Positions 1-7,881 of a DNA stretch of 32,392 nucleotides are shown here, in pieces. Source of the stretch: Duganella qianjiadongensis (GTDB taxonomy: Bacteria > Pseudomonadota > Gammaproteobacteria > Burkholderiales > Burkholderiaceae_D); the NCBI RefSeq assembly GCF_009857915.1, contig NZ_WWCM01000027.1, positions 1-32,392 on the forward strand. Reading direction: 5' to 3'. Position 1 is the stretch's first letter. Each line of letters opens with the position of its first letter. Under the pieces are notes generated by a model. It had not been told where the DNA came from and searched no databases. It was given only the letters and a program-made list of their open reading frames with translations. Made by a program: the position numbers and the translations under genes.

Positions 1-113
1 TACTCACCCGTTCGCCACTCGCCACCAGAGCAAGCTCCGTGCTGCCGTTCGACTTGCATGTGTAAGGCATGCCGCCAGCGTTCAATCTGAGCCAGGATCA
101 AACTCTTCAGTTT
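1..113 (-). rRNA. rrs: 16S ribosomal RNA, 5' end only
   Basis: Read on the minus strand, this begins with the conserved 16S start (AAACTGAAGAGTTTGATCC) followed by the universal 27F-type region and the first variable stretch. The mature 5' end is placed at 113 by analogy with E. coli. The rest of the gene lies beyond the left edge. The variable segment is of the Oxalobacteraceae/betaproteobacterial type. The gene reads leftward, away from the origin near 23.8 kb, so it is co-directional with the replication fork. Confidence 0.96.
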
Positions 114-141
114 AATCTCTGTTTTTTTGCGATTTCTCGCA

Positions 142-265
142 CCAGCATTGCTGCTGGGTCGCTCACTCAAAATACTGACAGTTCGCTTCTTTTACGAAGC
201 GTCCTATTTCATTTATTTCTTGTGAACATTTGATATTTTTAAGTATCACGAAGACTAGCTTCGTG
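142..265 (-). other. 16S leader RNA with three hairpins
   Basis: Three perfect inverted repeats lie between boxA and the 16S gene: arms 247-253/259-265 (7 bp, 5-nt loop), 184-189/196-201 (6 bp, 6-nt loop) and 142-147/152-157 (6 bp, 4-nt loop). On the transcribed strand the last is closed by a GCAA (GNRA-type) tetraloop. They are probably leader folding or processing structures. No other gene is visible in 114-522. Confidence 0.5.
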
Positions 266-298
266 CGCACTTTCATCAAACGTCCACACTTATCGACT

Positions 299-317
299 GT
301 GAATTTTTAAAGAACTT
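299..317 (-). promoter_or_regulatory. boxA-like antitermination site in the 16S leader
   Basis: On the minus strand the leader contains AGTTCTTTAAAAATTCACAG, which resembles the rRNA boxA core (TGCTCTTTAA followed by A-rich sequence). The site is placed by similarity and position; NusB/NusE binding is inferred. Confidence 0.55.
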
Positions 318-367
318 ATTCGGTACTGCTTGCTGAGAAGCGTTGTGTTCATCAGCGAAGAGGCAAG

Positions 368-396
368 ATTATGAGGCGTTTCAAACATTCCGTCAA
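368..396 (-). promoter_or_regulatory. rrn promoter P2 (downstream)
   Basis: On the minus strand, TTGACG (396-391), a 17-nt spacer and CATAAT (373-368) form a second sigma70-like promoter about 87 nt downstream of P1. Tandem promoters are usual for rRNA operons. Confidence 0.75.
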
Positions 397-454
397 GTCT
401 TACTTTTCAACTCGCTTAACTCAGCGCTGGGCGCCTTGTTTTGCGAGGGGGCGA

Positions 455-483
455 ACTATAGCAAGGAAGCCCTTGCCTGACAA
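455..483 (-). promoter_or_regulatory. rrn promoter P1 (upstream)
   Basis: On the minus strand, TTGTCA (483-478) is followed by a 17-nt spacer and TATAGT (460-455). Both hexamers are close to the sigma70 consensus. It lies about 340 nt upstream of the mature 16S end, as expected for a distal rRNA promoter. Confidence 0.75.
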
Positions 484-522
484 GAGTAAAATACTGCCTT
501 TGTCCGATCATCAAGCCGCACC

Positions 523-2022
523 ATGACTATCCTGCTCACTACTCTGAATGCTCGCTATACCCATGCGTCACTGGGCTTGCGCTATCTGCTCGCCAATATG
601 GGCGAGTTGCAGGAGCAGACCAGACTGCAGGAATTTGTCATCGGCGCCAAGACGACCGAGATCGTCGAACGCATACTGGCTCACGCGCCACGCATCGTCG
701 GCTTCGGCATCTATATATGGAACGTGGAAGAGACTACCCGCGTTGTCGCCATGCTCAAGCGGGTGGCGCCGGACGTGGTGGTGGTACTCGGCGGCCCGGA
801 AGTCTCGCACGAACCGAACGAGCAGGAGATCGTCAAGCTGGCCGACTATCTCATTACCGGTTGGGGCGATGTCACTTTCCCCAAGCTGTGCAGCGAAATC
901 CTTCACGGCCCCAAGCCGCTAATGAAGATACATGCGGGCGTACAGCCGCCTATGGACCAGATCAAGCTGCCCTACTCTCTCTATAGTGATAGCGACATCA
1001 AGAATCGTACCATCTATGTGGAAGCATCGCGTGGCTGCCCGTTCAAGTGCGAGTTCTGTCTGTCCGCACTGGATAAAACCGCATGGCCATTCCCCTTCGA
1101 TGATTTTCTCGCCGAGATGGAGTCGCTCTACGCGCGCGGCGCGCGGCTGTTCAAATTTGTCGACCGCACCTTCAATCTGAATATCAAGACCAGCCTGAAG
1201 ATCATGCAGTTCTTCCTCGATAAGCTGGAAGCGCATCCGGACGATCCCGTCTACGCCCACTTCGAACTGGTACCCGACCACCTGCCCGATGCACTAAAAG
1301 AGGGCATCAGCAAATTCCCTGCTGGCGCCCTGCAGTTCGAGATCGGCATCCAGAGCTTCAATCCCGCCGTGCAGACGCTGGTGAGCCGCAAGCAGGATAA
1401 CCAGAAGGCGGCCGACAATATCCGCTGGCTGACCAATCACTCCAACGCCCACATGCACGTGGACCTGATTGCCGGCTTGCCCGGCGAGACAGTGGACAGC
1501 TTTGCCGAAGGCTTTAACAAGCTGTGGTCACTCAATCCGCACGAGATCCAGTTCGGCATTCTGAAGCGACTGCGCGGCACGCCCATCATCCGCCACACGC
1601 AGGAATACAGCCTGACTTTCGAGCCGTATGCGCCTTACACCATTCTGGCCAACCGCGACATCGACTTCCCTACCATGCAGCGGCTAGTGCGCTTTGCGCG
1701 CTACTGGGATCTGGTAGCCAACTCTGGCCGCTTCGGCAATACCCTGCCGGTGCTGCTGGGCGACGATGCTTTCGGCCAGTTCATGGCCTTCTCGGACTGG
1801 CTGTACGCGAATACCGACGCCACCCACCGGATCGCCCTCGACCGGCTAGCCGCCATGGTGGCGCGCTGGCTGCAGACGCGCGGCATGAGCAAAACCGAGG
1901 CCGACGCCCTGCTGGCAAGCGACTATGCAGGCCGCAACGAGTCCGGCTCGCGCCTCAAAGGGGGCGCCGCCGGAGCCGAAACGGCGGCACCATCACGGCA
2001 GGCGCGCCATCTGGCCGCCTAG
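523..2022 (+). CDS. B12-binding domain radical SAM protein
   Basis: This 499-residue protein is probably a cobalamin-binding radical SAM enzyme. The N-terminal ~130 residues look like a Rossmann-type B12-binding domain, with VVVLGGPEVSHEP near residue 88. The radical SAM core follows with the CxxxCxxC cluster motif at C172, C176 and C179, in RGCPFKCEFC. The C-terminal part resembles the DUF4080 region of this family. Family members do methylations or rearrangements, but the substrate cannot be read from sequence. The last ~40 residues are low in complexity and rich in Gly/Ala. No strong Shine-Dalgarno precedes the ATG. The gene is divergent from the rRNA operon, and its start lies close to rRNA promoter P1. 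It may be transcribed alone, since the next gene starts 66 nt later. Confidence 0.85.
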   Translation: MTILLTTLNARYTHASLGLRYLLANMGELQEQTRLQEFVIGAKTTEIVERILAHAPRIVGFGIYIWNVEETTRVVAMLKRVAPDVVVVLGGPEVSHEPNEQEIVKLADYLITGWGDVTFPKLCSEILHGPKPLMKIHAGVQPPMDQIKLPYSLYSDSDIKNRTIYVEASRGCPFKCEFCLSALDKTAWPFPFDDFLAEMESLYARGARLFKFVDRTFNLNIKTSLKIMQFFLDKLEAHPDDPVYAHFELVPDHLPDALKEGISKFPAGALQFEIGIQSFNPAVQTLVSRKQDNQKAADNIRWLTNHSNAHMHVDLIAGLPGETVDSFAEGFNKLWSLNPHEIQFGILKRLRGTPIIRHTQEYSLTFEPYAPYTILANRDIDFPTMQRLVRFARYWDLVANSGRFGNTLPVLLGDDAFGQFMAFSDWLYANTDATHRIALDRLAAMVARWLQTRGMSKTEADALLASDYAGRNESGSRLKGGAAGAETAAPSRQARHLAA

Positions 2023-2088
2023 GTACCGTACCACAACGCCGAGCATGGATAGGTAGCGGTCAAGGCCAAAGTCCCTTAAACTGACATT

Positions 2089-3219
2089 ATGCCCATTGCT
2101 AAAGAGCCTATTCTGACACTCTCACAAGCGACTGCCGCAGACCCCACGGTCACGGCGGGCGGTACGTGGCAAGTGCACGCTCTGGCGCAGGGCAAGGCTA
2201 TGGCGACCATCAAGCAGCAGCTACTTGCGCTCAGAGGCAGGAACCCGCACTGGGATTTGCGCGCCATCGAGAGCATGGATCACATCGGCGCCCAGCTATT
2301 CTGGAACGCCTGGGGCAAAGCCCGCCCCGCCCAGCTGCAACTGGCTCCCGCACAGGAAGAGTTTTTCGTCCGGCTGGAAGCCACCGGCAAGCTGGAACTA
2401 CCCGCCACCCGCCCGCAACGGCTGACATGGATCATGAAGCTGGGCTTCATGATGATGGAGTTCGTCACCCATCTCATCAGCTTCATGCGGCTGGTAGGAC
2501 AGGTAGTCATCGATGCCGGACGCTTTGTCCGCGCCCCCATGCGCGGACCATGGAAGGAAATCTCGGCCAATATTTTTCATGCCGGTTTTCAGGCACTGGG
2601 CATCACCGCACTAGTCGGTTTCCTGATCGGCGTGGTGCTGTCCTATTTATCCGCCCAGCAGCTGCGGGCTTTTGGCGGCGATATCTATCTGGTCAACCTG
2701 CTCGGCATGAGCGTGATCCGCGAACTGGGCCCGCTACTGGCGGCGATTCTGGTGGCTGGCCGCTCAGGTTCCTCGATTACCGCCCAGCTAGGCGTCATGC
2801 GCGTGACGGAAGAACTGGATGCCATGCTGGTGATGGGTATTTCGCACGGCTTCCGGCTGGTGCTGCCGAAAGTACTGGCACTGGCGGTTTCCATGCCGCT
2901 GCTGGTGATCTGGACCGATACCATGGCACTCATAGGCGGCATGGTGTCGGCGCGGGTGGAACTCAATCTGTCGCCCGAATACTTCATCACCAAGCTGCCC
3001 GATGCCGTGCCGCTGGCGAACTACATGATAGGCCTGGGCAAGGGCGTGGTGTTCGGCATGCTCATTGCGCTGGTGTCCTGCCACTTCGGCCTGCGTATCA
3101 AGCCAAATACGGAAAGTCTGGGACGCGGCACCACCACCTCGGTGGTCACCGCGATTACCGTGGTGATACTGGCCGATGCCGTATTTGCCATCGTGTTTAG
3201 CGGCGTGGGGTTCTTCTGA
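2089..3219 (+). CDS. MlaE-family lipid ABC transporter permease with N-terminal STAS-like domain
   Basis: This 376-residue inner-membrane permease belongs to the MlaE/YrbE family, which works with MCE proteins to move phospholipids between inner and outer membranes. Residues 1 to about 110 form a soluble STAS-like domain; the rest has about five to six membrane segments. The conserved stretch RELGPLLAAILVAGRSGSS and the following MRVTEELDAM are typical MlaE signatures. It is the first of four tightly packed genes: its TGA overlaps the ATG of the ATPase gene by one base. The STAS-MlaE fusion differs from E. coli MlaE, where the STAS protein MlaB is separate, so this fits the fused type often found in Betaproteobacteria. 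Whether it serves a Mla-like or a Pqi/Let-like pathway is not decided by the sequence. Confidence 0.9.
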   Translation: MPIAKEPILTLSQATAADPTVTAGGTWQVHALAQGKAMATIKQQLLALRGRNPHWDLRAIESMDHIGAQLFWNAWGKARPAQLQLAPAQEEFFVRLEATGKLELPATRPQRLTWIMKLGFMMMEFVTHLISFMRLVGQVVIDAGRFVRAPMRGPWKEISANIFHAGFQALGITALVGFLIGVVLSYLSAQQLRAFGGDIYLVNLLGMSVIRELGPLLAAILVAGRSGSSITAQLGVMRVTEELDAMLVMGISHGFRLVLPKVLALAVSMPLLVIWTDTMALIGGMVSARVELNLSPEYFITKLPDAVPLANYMIGLGKGVVFGMLIALVSCHFGLRIKPNTESLGRGTTTSVVTAITVVILADAVFAIVFSGVGFF

Positions 3220-4079
3220 TGGCGAATCCTGCACTGGTCCCCGAACGCAGCTGTGGCGGCAGCCGCGGCGATGGCGAACTGACGCTGGACGGCAGCGTGC
3301 CTATCGTGGAAATCACCGGACTGTGGACCAAATATGGCCGCACGGTGGTTCATCAGGACCTGAATCTGGAGATCCGGCAGGGCGAAATTCTCTCCATCGT
3401 AGGCGGTTCCGGCACCGGCAAAACCACCCTGCTGCGCCAGATGCTAGGGTTAGAAACCCCTGCGCGCGGCTGTGTGCGTGTGTTCGGCGAAGATATTAGC
3501 GAAATCGACGCCGAACAGTTGCAGCAGTTGCGCAATCACTGGGGCATGCTGTTCCAGCAGGGCGCGCTGTACTCGGCCCTGACGGTGCTGGAAAATATCG
3601 CCCAGCCCATGCGCGAGCTGCATGCACTGCCGGAAGATCTGATCGTCGATGCCGTGCTACTGAAAATGAATATGGTGGGTCTGGGCCCCGAGCATGCCAA
3701 CAAGATGCCATCCGACCTGTCGGGCGGCATGGTCAAGCGGGTAGCACTGGCGCGGGCACTGGCACTGGAGCCCAAGCTGCTATTCCTCGACGAACCGACC
3801 GCCGGCCTCGATCCCGACCTGTCGGAAGCTTTCGTTAGCCTGATTAAATCGCTGCATCGCGAGCTGGGCCTGACCGTGGTGATGGTGACGCACGATCTCG
3901 ATACCCTGTTCGCGCTCTCCACCCGCATCGCCGTGCTGGCAGAAAAACATGTGATTGCGCTGGGCACTCTGGACGAAGTGCTGCAGGTCGATCACCCCTT
4001 CGTTCACGAGTTCTTCCTCGGAGATCGCGGCCGCCGCGCGCTGGAAGCACTGAACGAGAAAAAACCTCAGGAGCAATGA
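3219..4079 (+). CDS. MlaF-like ABC transporter ATP-binding protein
   Basis: This 286-residue cytoplasmic ATPase powers the permease encoded just upstream. Visible motifs are Walker A (GGSGTGKTT, about residues 62-70), the ABC signature (LSGGM), Walker B (LLFLDEPTAGLDP) and the H-loop (MVTHDLDTL). The GxVF-type D-loop region and overall length match MlaF. The N-terminal ~28 residues before VEITGLWTKYG are an extension with little similarity to ABC domains, so an in-frame later start is possible. The chosen ATG overlaps the permease stop (TGATG), which favours translational coupling. Its own stop overlaps the start of the MCE gene. Confidence 0.92.
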   Translation: MANPALVPERSCGGSRGDGELTLDGSVPIVEITGLWTKYGRTVVHQDLNLEIRQGEILSIVGGSGTGKTTLLRQMLGLETPARGCVRVFGEDISEIDAEQLQQLRNHWGMLFQQGALYSALTVLENIAQPMRELHALPEDLIVDAVLLKMNMVGLGPEHANKMPSDLSGGMVKRVALARALALEPKLLFLDEPTAGLDPDLSEAFVSLIKSLHRELGLTVVMVTHDLDTLFALSTRIAVLAEKHVIALGTLDEVLQVDHPFVHEFFLGDRGRRALEALNEKKPQEQ

Positions 4080-5017
4080 TGGAAAACCGATCCCATGCCC
4101 TCACTACCGGCTTCTTTACGATCACGCTGCTGATTGCAGCCGTGCTGTTCGGCCTCTGGTTCAACCGCGACCGGGTGGAACGTGCGCCCTACGTGCTGGC
4201 CACCACCCGCCCCATCCCCGGCCTGAATCCGCAAGCGCCGGTGCGCTATCGCGGCTTACAGGTGGGTAAAGTGGCCAGCATTACCTTCGATCCGAATGTC
4301 ACCGGCCAGATTCTCGTCACGCTCAACATCAACAAGGATGCGCCGATTACCAGCACCACCTTTGCCACCCTCGGCTATCAGGGCGTGACGGGCATCGCTT
4401 TCATCCAGCTCGATGACGACAGCATCGGTTCGCCACGGCTGGCCACCAATAACGATACGCCAGCCCGCGTACCGCTGCGCCCCGGCCTGTTCGACGTGCT
4501 GGAGAAACGCGGCAAAGCCATTCTTGACCAGACCGAGATCGCCACCCAGCGCCTGAACAATCTGCTCAGCGAGCAGAATCAGCGCGCCATCCTCAACACT
4601 TTCAGCGAAATCAGCGCCACCGCGCAGGCTTACCGCGCCTTGCCGGAACAACTGCAGCCCACGCTGGAACGCCTGCCGCAGCTGGCAGAACAGACCCAGC
4701 AAACGCTGAAAAGCTTCAACCGTCTGGCTGGCGACGCCGACCAGCTGGTGCAGAATCTGCAGGCGCCGAACGGTCCTATCGCCCGTCTGACCGACAGCAC
4801 CGAACGCATCGCCGGTTCGGTTGAAGCCGTTGCTGGCGGGCTGGAACTGGATACCCTGCCGCAGGTAAACTCGCTGTCCGACGATACCCGTGCCTCCATG
4901 CGCGCACTGCGCAAGACCATGAACAAGATTAACGACCGCCCGCAAAGCCTGATCTTCGGTGCGCCCGGCATGCCGCCCGGCCCCGGCGAAGCAGGTTTTT
5001 CCGCAGGTGCCAAATGA
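4076..5017 (+). CDS. MCE-family (MlaD-like) lipid-binding protein
   Basis: This 313-residue protein has one N-terminal membrane anchor (about residues 11-29) and one MCE domain (about 39-115), followed by a long helical, Gln-rich periplasmic tail (about 150-280). MCE proteins form hexameric rings that carry lipid across the periplasm. The long C-terminal helix is more like PqiB/LetB-type or mycobacterial MCE proteins than short E. coli MlaD, and could build a tube or bridge. An AGGAG Shine-Dalgarno lies just upstream of a double ATG. The gene overlaps the ATPase gene and, by ATGA, the downstream lipoprotein gene. The tail ends in a Pro/Gly-rich stretch. Confidence 0.9.
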   Translation: MMENRSHALTTGFFTITLLIAAVLFGLWFNRDRVERAPYVLATTRPIPGLNPQAPVRYRGLQVGKVASITFDPNVTGQILVTLNINKDAPITSTTFATLGYQGVTGIAFIQLDDDSIGSPRLATNNDTPARVPLRPGLFDVLEKRGKAILDQTEIATQRLNNLLSEQNQRAILNTFSEISATAQAYRALPEQLQPTLERLPQLAEQTQQTLKSFNRLAGDADQLVQNLQAPNGPIARLTDSTERIAGSVEAVAGGLELDTLPQVNSLSDDTRASMRALRKTMNKINDRPQSLIFGAPGMPPGPGEAGFSAGAK

Positions 5018-5625
5018 GGAAGACCGCGATGACTGCCCAGCTCCGCCACCTGTTTGCCCTTGTCACCTGCGCCCTGCTGCTAGGCGGCTGCGCCAGCACT
5101 CCACCAGCCACGGCGCGCTACGACTTCGGCCCGCTGCCCGCTGCCAGCACTACCAGCAAGGTCGGCACCCTGATCGTGGCCGATATCACCGGCCCCACGG
5201 CGCTCGATACGGAACACATGCAATACCGCCTGCTGTATGCCGATGCACGGCAGGCGCGCCCGTATGCCTACAACCAGTGGGCGGCCACGCCATTCCAGCT
5301 ACTGGGCCAGCGCGTGCGCGCCAACTTCGCACAGGCTGGCGTGCAGGTGCTGTCCACCACCGACGCCATCACCAACCCTACCGTACTGCGGCTGGAGGTG
5401 AACGAATTTACCCAGAACTTCGATACGGCCACCAGCAGCCGGGGCGTGCTCAATGTGCGCGCTTCGCTATTCCGCAATCACCGCCTGCTCGACCAGCGCA
5501 CCTTCCAGCGCAGCGTGGCCGCGCCTACGCCTGATGCAGCCGGCGGCGCACAGGCAATGGCCGAGGCCAGCGATGCGCTGGCAGCCGATCTGCTGGCGTG
5601 GCTGGCCGGCGCGCCGCAGCCCTGA
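5014..5625 (+). CDS. ABC-type transport auxiliary lipoprotein (PqiC/YmbA-like)
   Basis: This 203-residue protein begins with a lipoprotein signal (positive N-terminus, hydrophobic core, lipobox LGGC with Cys26), so it is probably anchored in the outer membrane. The family (ABC_trans_aux) is found next to MCE transporters and is thought to be the outer-membrane partner. The ATG at 5014 overlaps the MCE stop by four bases; an in-frame ATG at 5029 is an alternative start that keeps the signal peptide. It closes the four-gene transport operon. Later residues have the alternating strand pattern of the family, and no enzymatic motif is visible. Confidence 0.85.
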   Translation: MRKTAMTAQLRHLFALVTCALLLGGCASTPPATARYDFGPLPAASTTSKVGTLIVADITGPTALDTEHMQYRLLYADARQARPYAYNQWAATPFQLLGQRVRANFAQAGVQVLSTTDAITNPTVLRLEVNEFTQNFDTATSSRGVLNVRASLFRNHRLLDQRTFQRSVAAPTPDAAGGAQAMAEASDALAADLLAWLAGAPQP

Positions 5626-5641
5626 ACCCTGAGGTAGCCCG

Positions 5642-6775
5642 GTGGAACAGCCTAGCAGCGCCAGCAAGACGTCGCCCTTTACCCGTGGCGCGCTGCTGGT
5701 GTACGTGCTGCTGATCGTCTATGCCAGCTGGTTCCCTTTTACTGGCTGGCACAATCAGGGACTGTCGCCGCTGATCTTCCTCGAACACACGGACATGCCG
5801 CGTTACTGGACCAAGTTCGATGCCATCATCAACGTGGTCGGCTATATGCCGCTAGGCACCCTGATCGTCTACGCGCTCTATCCGCGTCTGCAAGGCTGGC
5901 TGGCCCTGCTGCTGGCCAGCGTCAGCGGCGTACTGCTGTCGGGCCTGATGGAAGGCGTGCAAACCTATCTGCCTAGCCGGGTTTCCTCGAATCTGGATTT
6001 CTACACCAATAGCGTGGGCTGTATGCTCGGTGCCGTGGTCGGCGTATTGACCGTACGCCGCCTGCTCGATCAGAGCGAACTGCAACGGCTGCGCAAAAGC
6101 TGGTTCGCGCCGCACGCCAGCCACGGTCTGGTGCTGCTGGCCTTGTGGCCGTTGGCGCAGATCTATCCGCAAAGCTTCCTGTTCGGACTGGGGCAGCTGC
6201 TGCCCATCCTGTCGGAATGGCTGTCGCAGCTGCTCGATACCGACATCGATCTGGCCCAGTACCTGCGCCCCGACAGCGTACTGACCGTAGAACAGTACTG
6301 GCTATCGGAAACCATCATCACGGCCTGCGGCATGGTCGGTGCCGCCCTTACCCTGCTCTGCCTGCTGCGCCGGCCGGCGCCACGGGGCCTGCTGGTGGGC
6401 GGGCTGGTGGCAACGGCAGTGATCGTCAAGGCGCTGGCCACGGCGCTGCTATTCTCGCCGGAGAACGCATTTGTCTGGGTCACGCCGGGCGCCGAGGGCG
6501 GCTTTCTGATCGGCGCCATCATGCTGGCCGGCCTGACGTTTGCACCCCATCTGGCGCAACGCCGTCTGGCCCTGACTTCATTGCTGCTGAGTCTGGTCAT
6601 CATCAACACCACGCCCTCCAACCCCTATTTCGTGGTCACCCTGCAGTCGTGGGTACAGGGCAAATTCCTCAACTTCAATGGCGCAGCCCAGTTCCTCACC
6701 CTGCTGTGGCCGCTGGCAGCCGTCTGGTACCTGTGGCTACCCGTGCACCGGCAAGCGCCCCCTGAGGTATCATAG
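5642..6775 (+). CDS. VanZ-family integral membrane protein
   Basis: This 377-residue polytopic membrane protein carries a VanZ-like domain in its N-terminal ~140 residues: YASWFPFTGW, then FDAIINVVGYMPLGTL, then GLMEGVQTYLPSRVSSNLDFYTNSVG. These are the family's conserved polar patches in membrane helices. The C-terminal half adds several more hydrophobic segments. The start is a GTG, supported by GAGG seven bases upstream and by the short gap after the lipoprotein gene, so it may be the distal gene of the lipid-transport operon. VanZ proteins are linked to teicoplanin resistance in Gram-positives, but in Proteobacteria the role is unknown; a cell-envelope function is inferred only from context. 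Confidence 0.85.
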   Translation: MEQPSSASKTSPFTRGALLVYVLLIVYASWFPFTGWHNQGLSPLIFLEHTDMPRYWTKFDAIINVVGYMPLGTLIVYALYPRLQGWLALLLASVSGVLLSGLMEGVQTYLPSRVSSNLDFYTNSVGCMLGAVVGVLTVRRLLDQSELQRLRKSWFAPHASHGLVLLALWPLAQIYPQSFLFGLGQLLPILSEWLSQLLDTDIDLAQYLRPDSVLTVEQYWLSETIITACGMVGAALTLLCLLRRPAPRGLLVGGLVATAVIVKALATALLFSPENAFVWVTPGAEGGFLIGAIMLAGLTFAPHLAQRRLALTSLLLSLVIINTTPSNPYFVVTLQSWVQGKFLNFNGAAQFLTLLWPLAAVWYLWLPVHRQAPPEVS

Positions 6776-6807
6776 CGCCACCTTCGTTTTCCGGACCTGA
6801 TACCGCC

Positions 6808-7125
6808 ATGAGCGATACCCCGTACTTCAAACACCATGTGTTTTTCTGCATGAACCAGCGCGACGACGGTCGCGCCAGCTGTGGCGAGCACGGCGCAGCC
6901 GCCGCCCAGAAACATGCCAAACAGCGCTGCAAGGAGCTGAACCTGAATGGCGCGGGCAAGGTGCGCATCAATCAGGCGGGCTGCCTCGACCGCTGCGAGC
7001 AGGGTCCCGTACTGGTGGTCTACCCGGAAGGCACGTGGTACACCTATGTGGACAACAGCGATATCGATGAAATCATCGACACCCATCTGGTGCAAGGCAA
7101 GGTTGTCGAGCGCCTCAAATTGTAA
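6808..7125 (+). CDS. (2Fe-2S) ferredoxin domain protein, thioredoxin-like type
   Basis: This 105-residue protein resembles the small thioredoxin-fold [2Fe-2S] ferredoxins related to NuoE and Shethna-type proteins. Candidate cluster ligands are the Cys in FFCMNQRDDGR, the Cys in ASCGEHG and the pair in GCLDRCEQGP. The pattern GCLDRCxxGPxxxVYPEGxWY is the family hallmark. It is likely a cytoplasmic electron-transfer or cluster-carrying protein; the partner is unknown. Its stop is only six bases before the next start, so it is probably co-transcribed with the alpha/beta hydrolase, a pairing that recurs in Burkholderiales as far as I recall. Confidence 0.88.
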   Translation: MSDTPYFKHHVFFCMNQRDDGRASCGEHGAAAAQKHAKQRCKELNLNGAGKVRINQAGCLDRCEQGPVLVVYPEGTWYTYVDNSDIDEIIDTHLVQGKVVERLKL

Positions 7126-7131
7126 ACACCC

Positions 7132-7797
7132 ATGATCAAGACTGAAAAATTTACCCTGACCGGCGGCGCCGGCCAGATGGAAGGCATACTGGACTTCCCC
7201 AAAATCACGCCACGCGGCATCGCGCTGGTAGCCCACCCGCACCCGCTGTATGGCGGCACCATGGACAATAAAGTGGCGGTGACGCTGGCCCGTACCTTTG
7301 TCCAGCTCGGCTACGTGGTGGCCCGTATCAACTTCCGCGGCGTAGGCGCTTCCGAAGGCGTACACGACCATGGCAAAGGCGAGATGGAAGATATGGCCAT
7401 CCTGCACCAGTGGATGACCCAGCGCTATCCGGGCCTGCCCGTCGCCCTGTCCGGCTTCTCTTTCGGCACCTTCGTGCAATCGCATCTGGCGCACCAGCTG
7501 GCCGCGCAAGGCACGCCGGCCGAGCGGCTGGTACTGGTGGGCAGTGCCGCCGGCAAATGGGAAATGGCGACCGTGCCAGCCGACACCATCCTGATCCACG
7601 GCGAGAACGACGACACCATCCCCCTGATCGACGTGCTGGACTGGCTGCGCCCGCAGGATATTCCCGTCATCGTGATTCCCGGCGCCGACCACTTCTTCCA
7701 CCGCAAGCTGCAGCACATCAAGAGCTGGGTCACACAACTGTGGCACCGCCCGCCCGTAGCAGACGCGGCTGAAACGGACGCCGCAAGCGCCGATTGA
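7132..7797 (+). CDS. alpha/beta hydrolase
   Basis: This 221-residue protein has a compact alpha/beta-hydrolase fold. The oxyanion-side motif HPHPLYGGTMDNKV lies near residue 35, the nucleophile elbow GFSFG has Ser110, the acid is Asp160 or Asp161 in HGENDD, and the catalytic His is His187 in GADHFFH. The HPHPLYGGTMDNKV signature marks the YsgA/CocE-like 'alpha/beta hydrolase' group often annotated as dienelactone-hydrolase-related. The substrate is unknown. There is no signal peptide, so it acts in the cytoplasm. It follows the ferredoxin gene by six bases. Confidence 0.88.
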   Translation: MIKTEKFTLTGGAGQMEGILDFPKITPRGIALVAHPHPLYGGTMDNKVAVTLARTFVQLGYVVARINFRGVGASEGVHDHGKGEMEDMAILHQWMTQRYPGLPVALSGFSFGTFVQSHLAHQLAAQGTPAERLVLVGSAAGKWEMATVPADTILIHGENDDTIPLIDVLDWLRPQDIPVIVIPGADHFFHRKLQHIKSWVTQLWHRPPVADAAETDAASAD

Positions 7798-7881
7798 AGC
7801 TCTATAATTCCTGCTCCTGTCTGACCGGCGCACTGCATTCTCCGTGCAGCCGCCTTTAACCGTATAAGCTGACTGACATCC

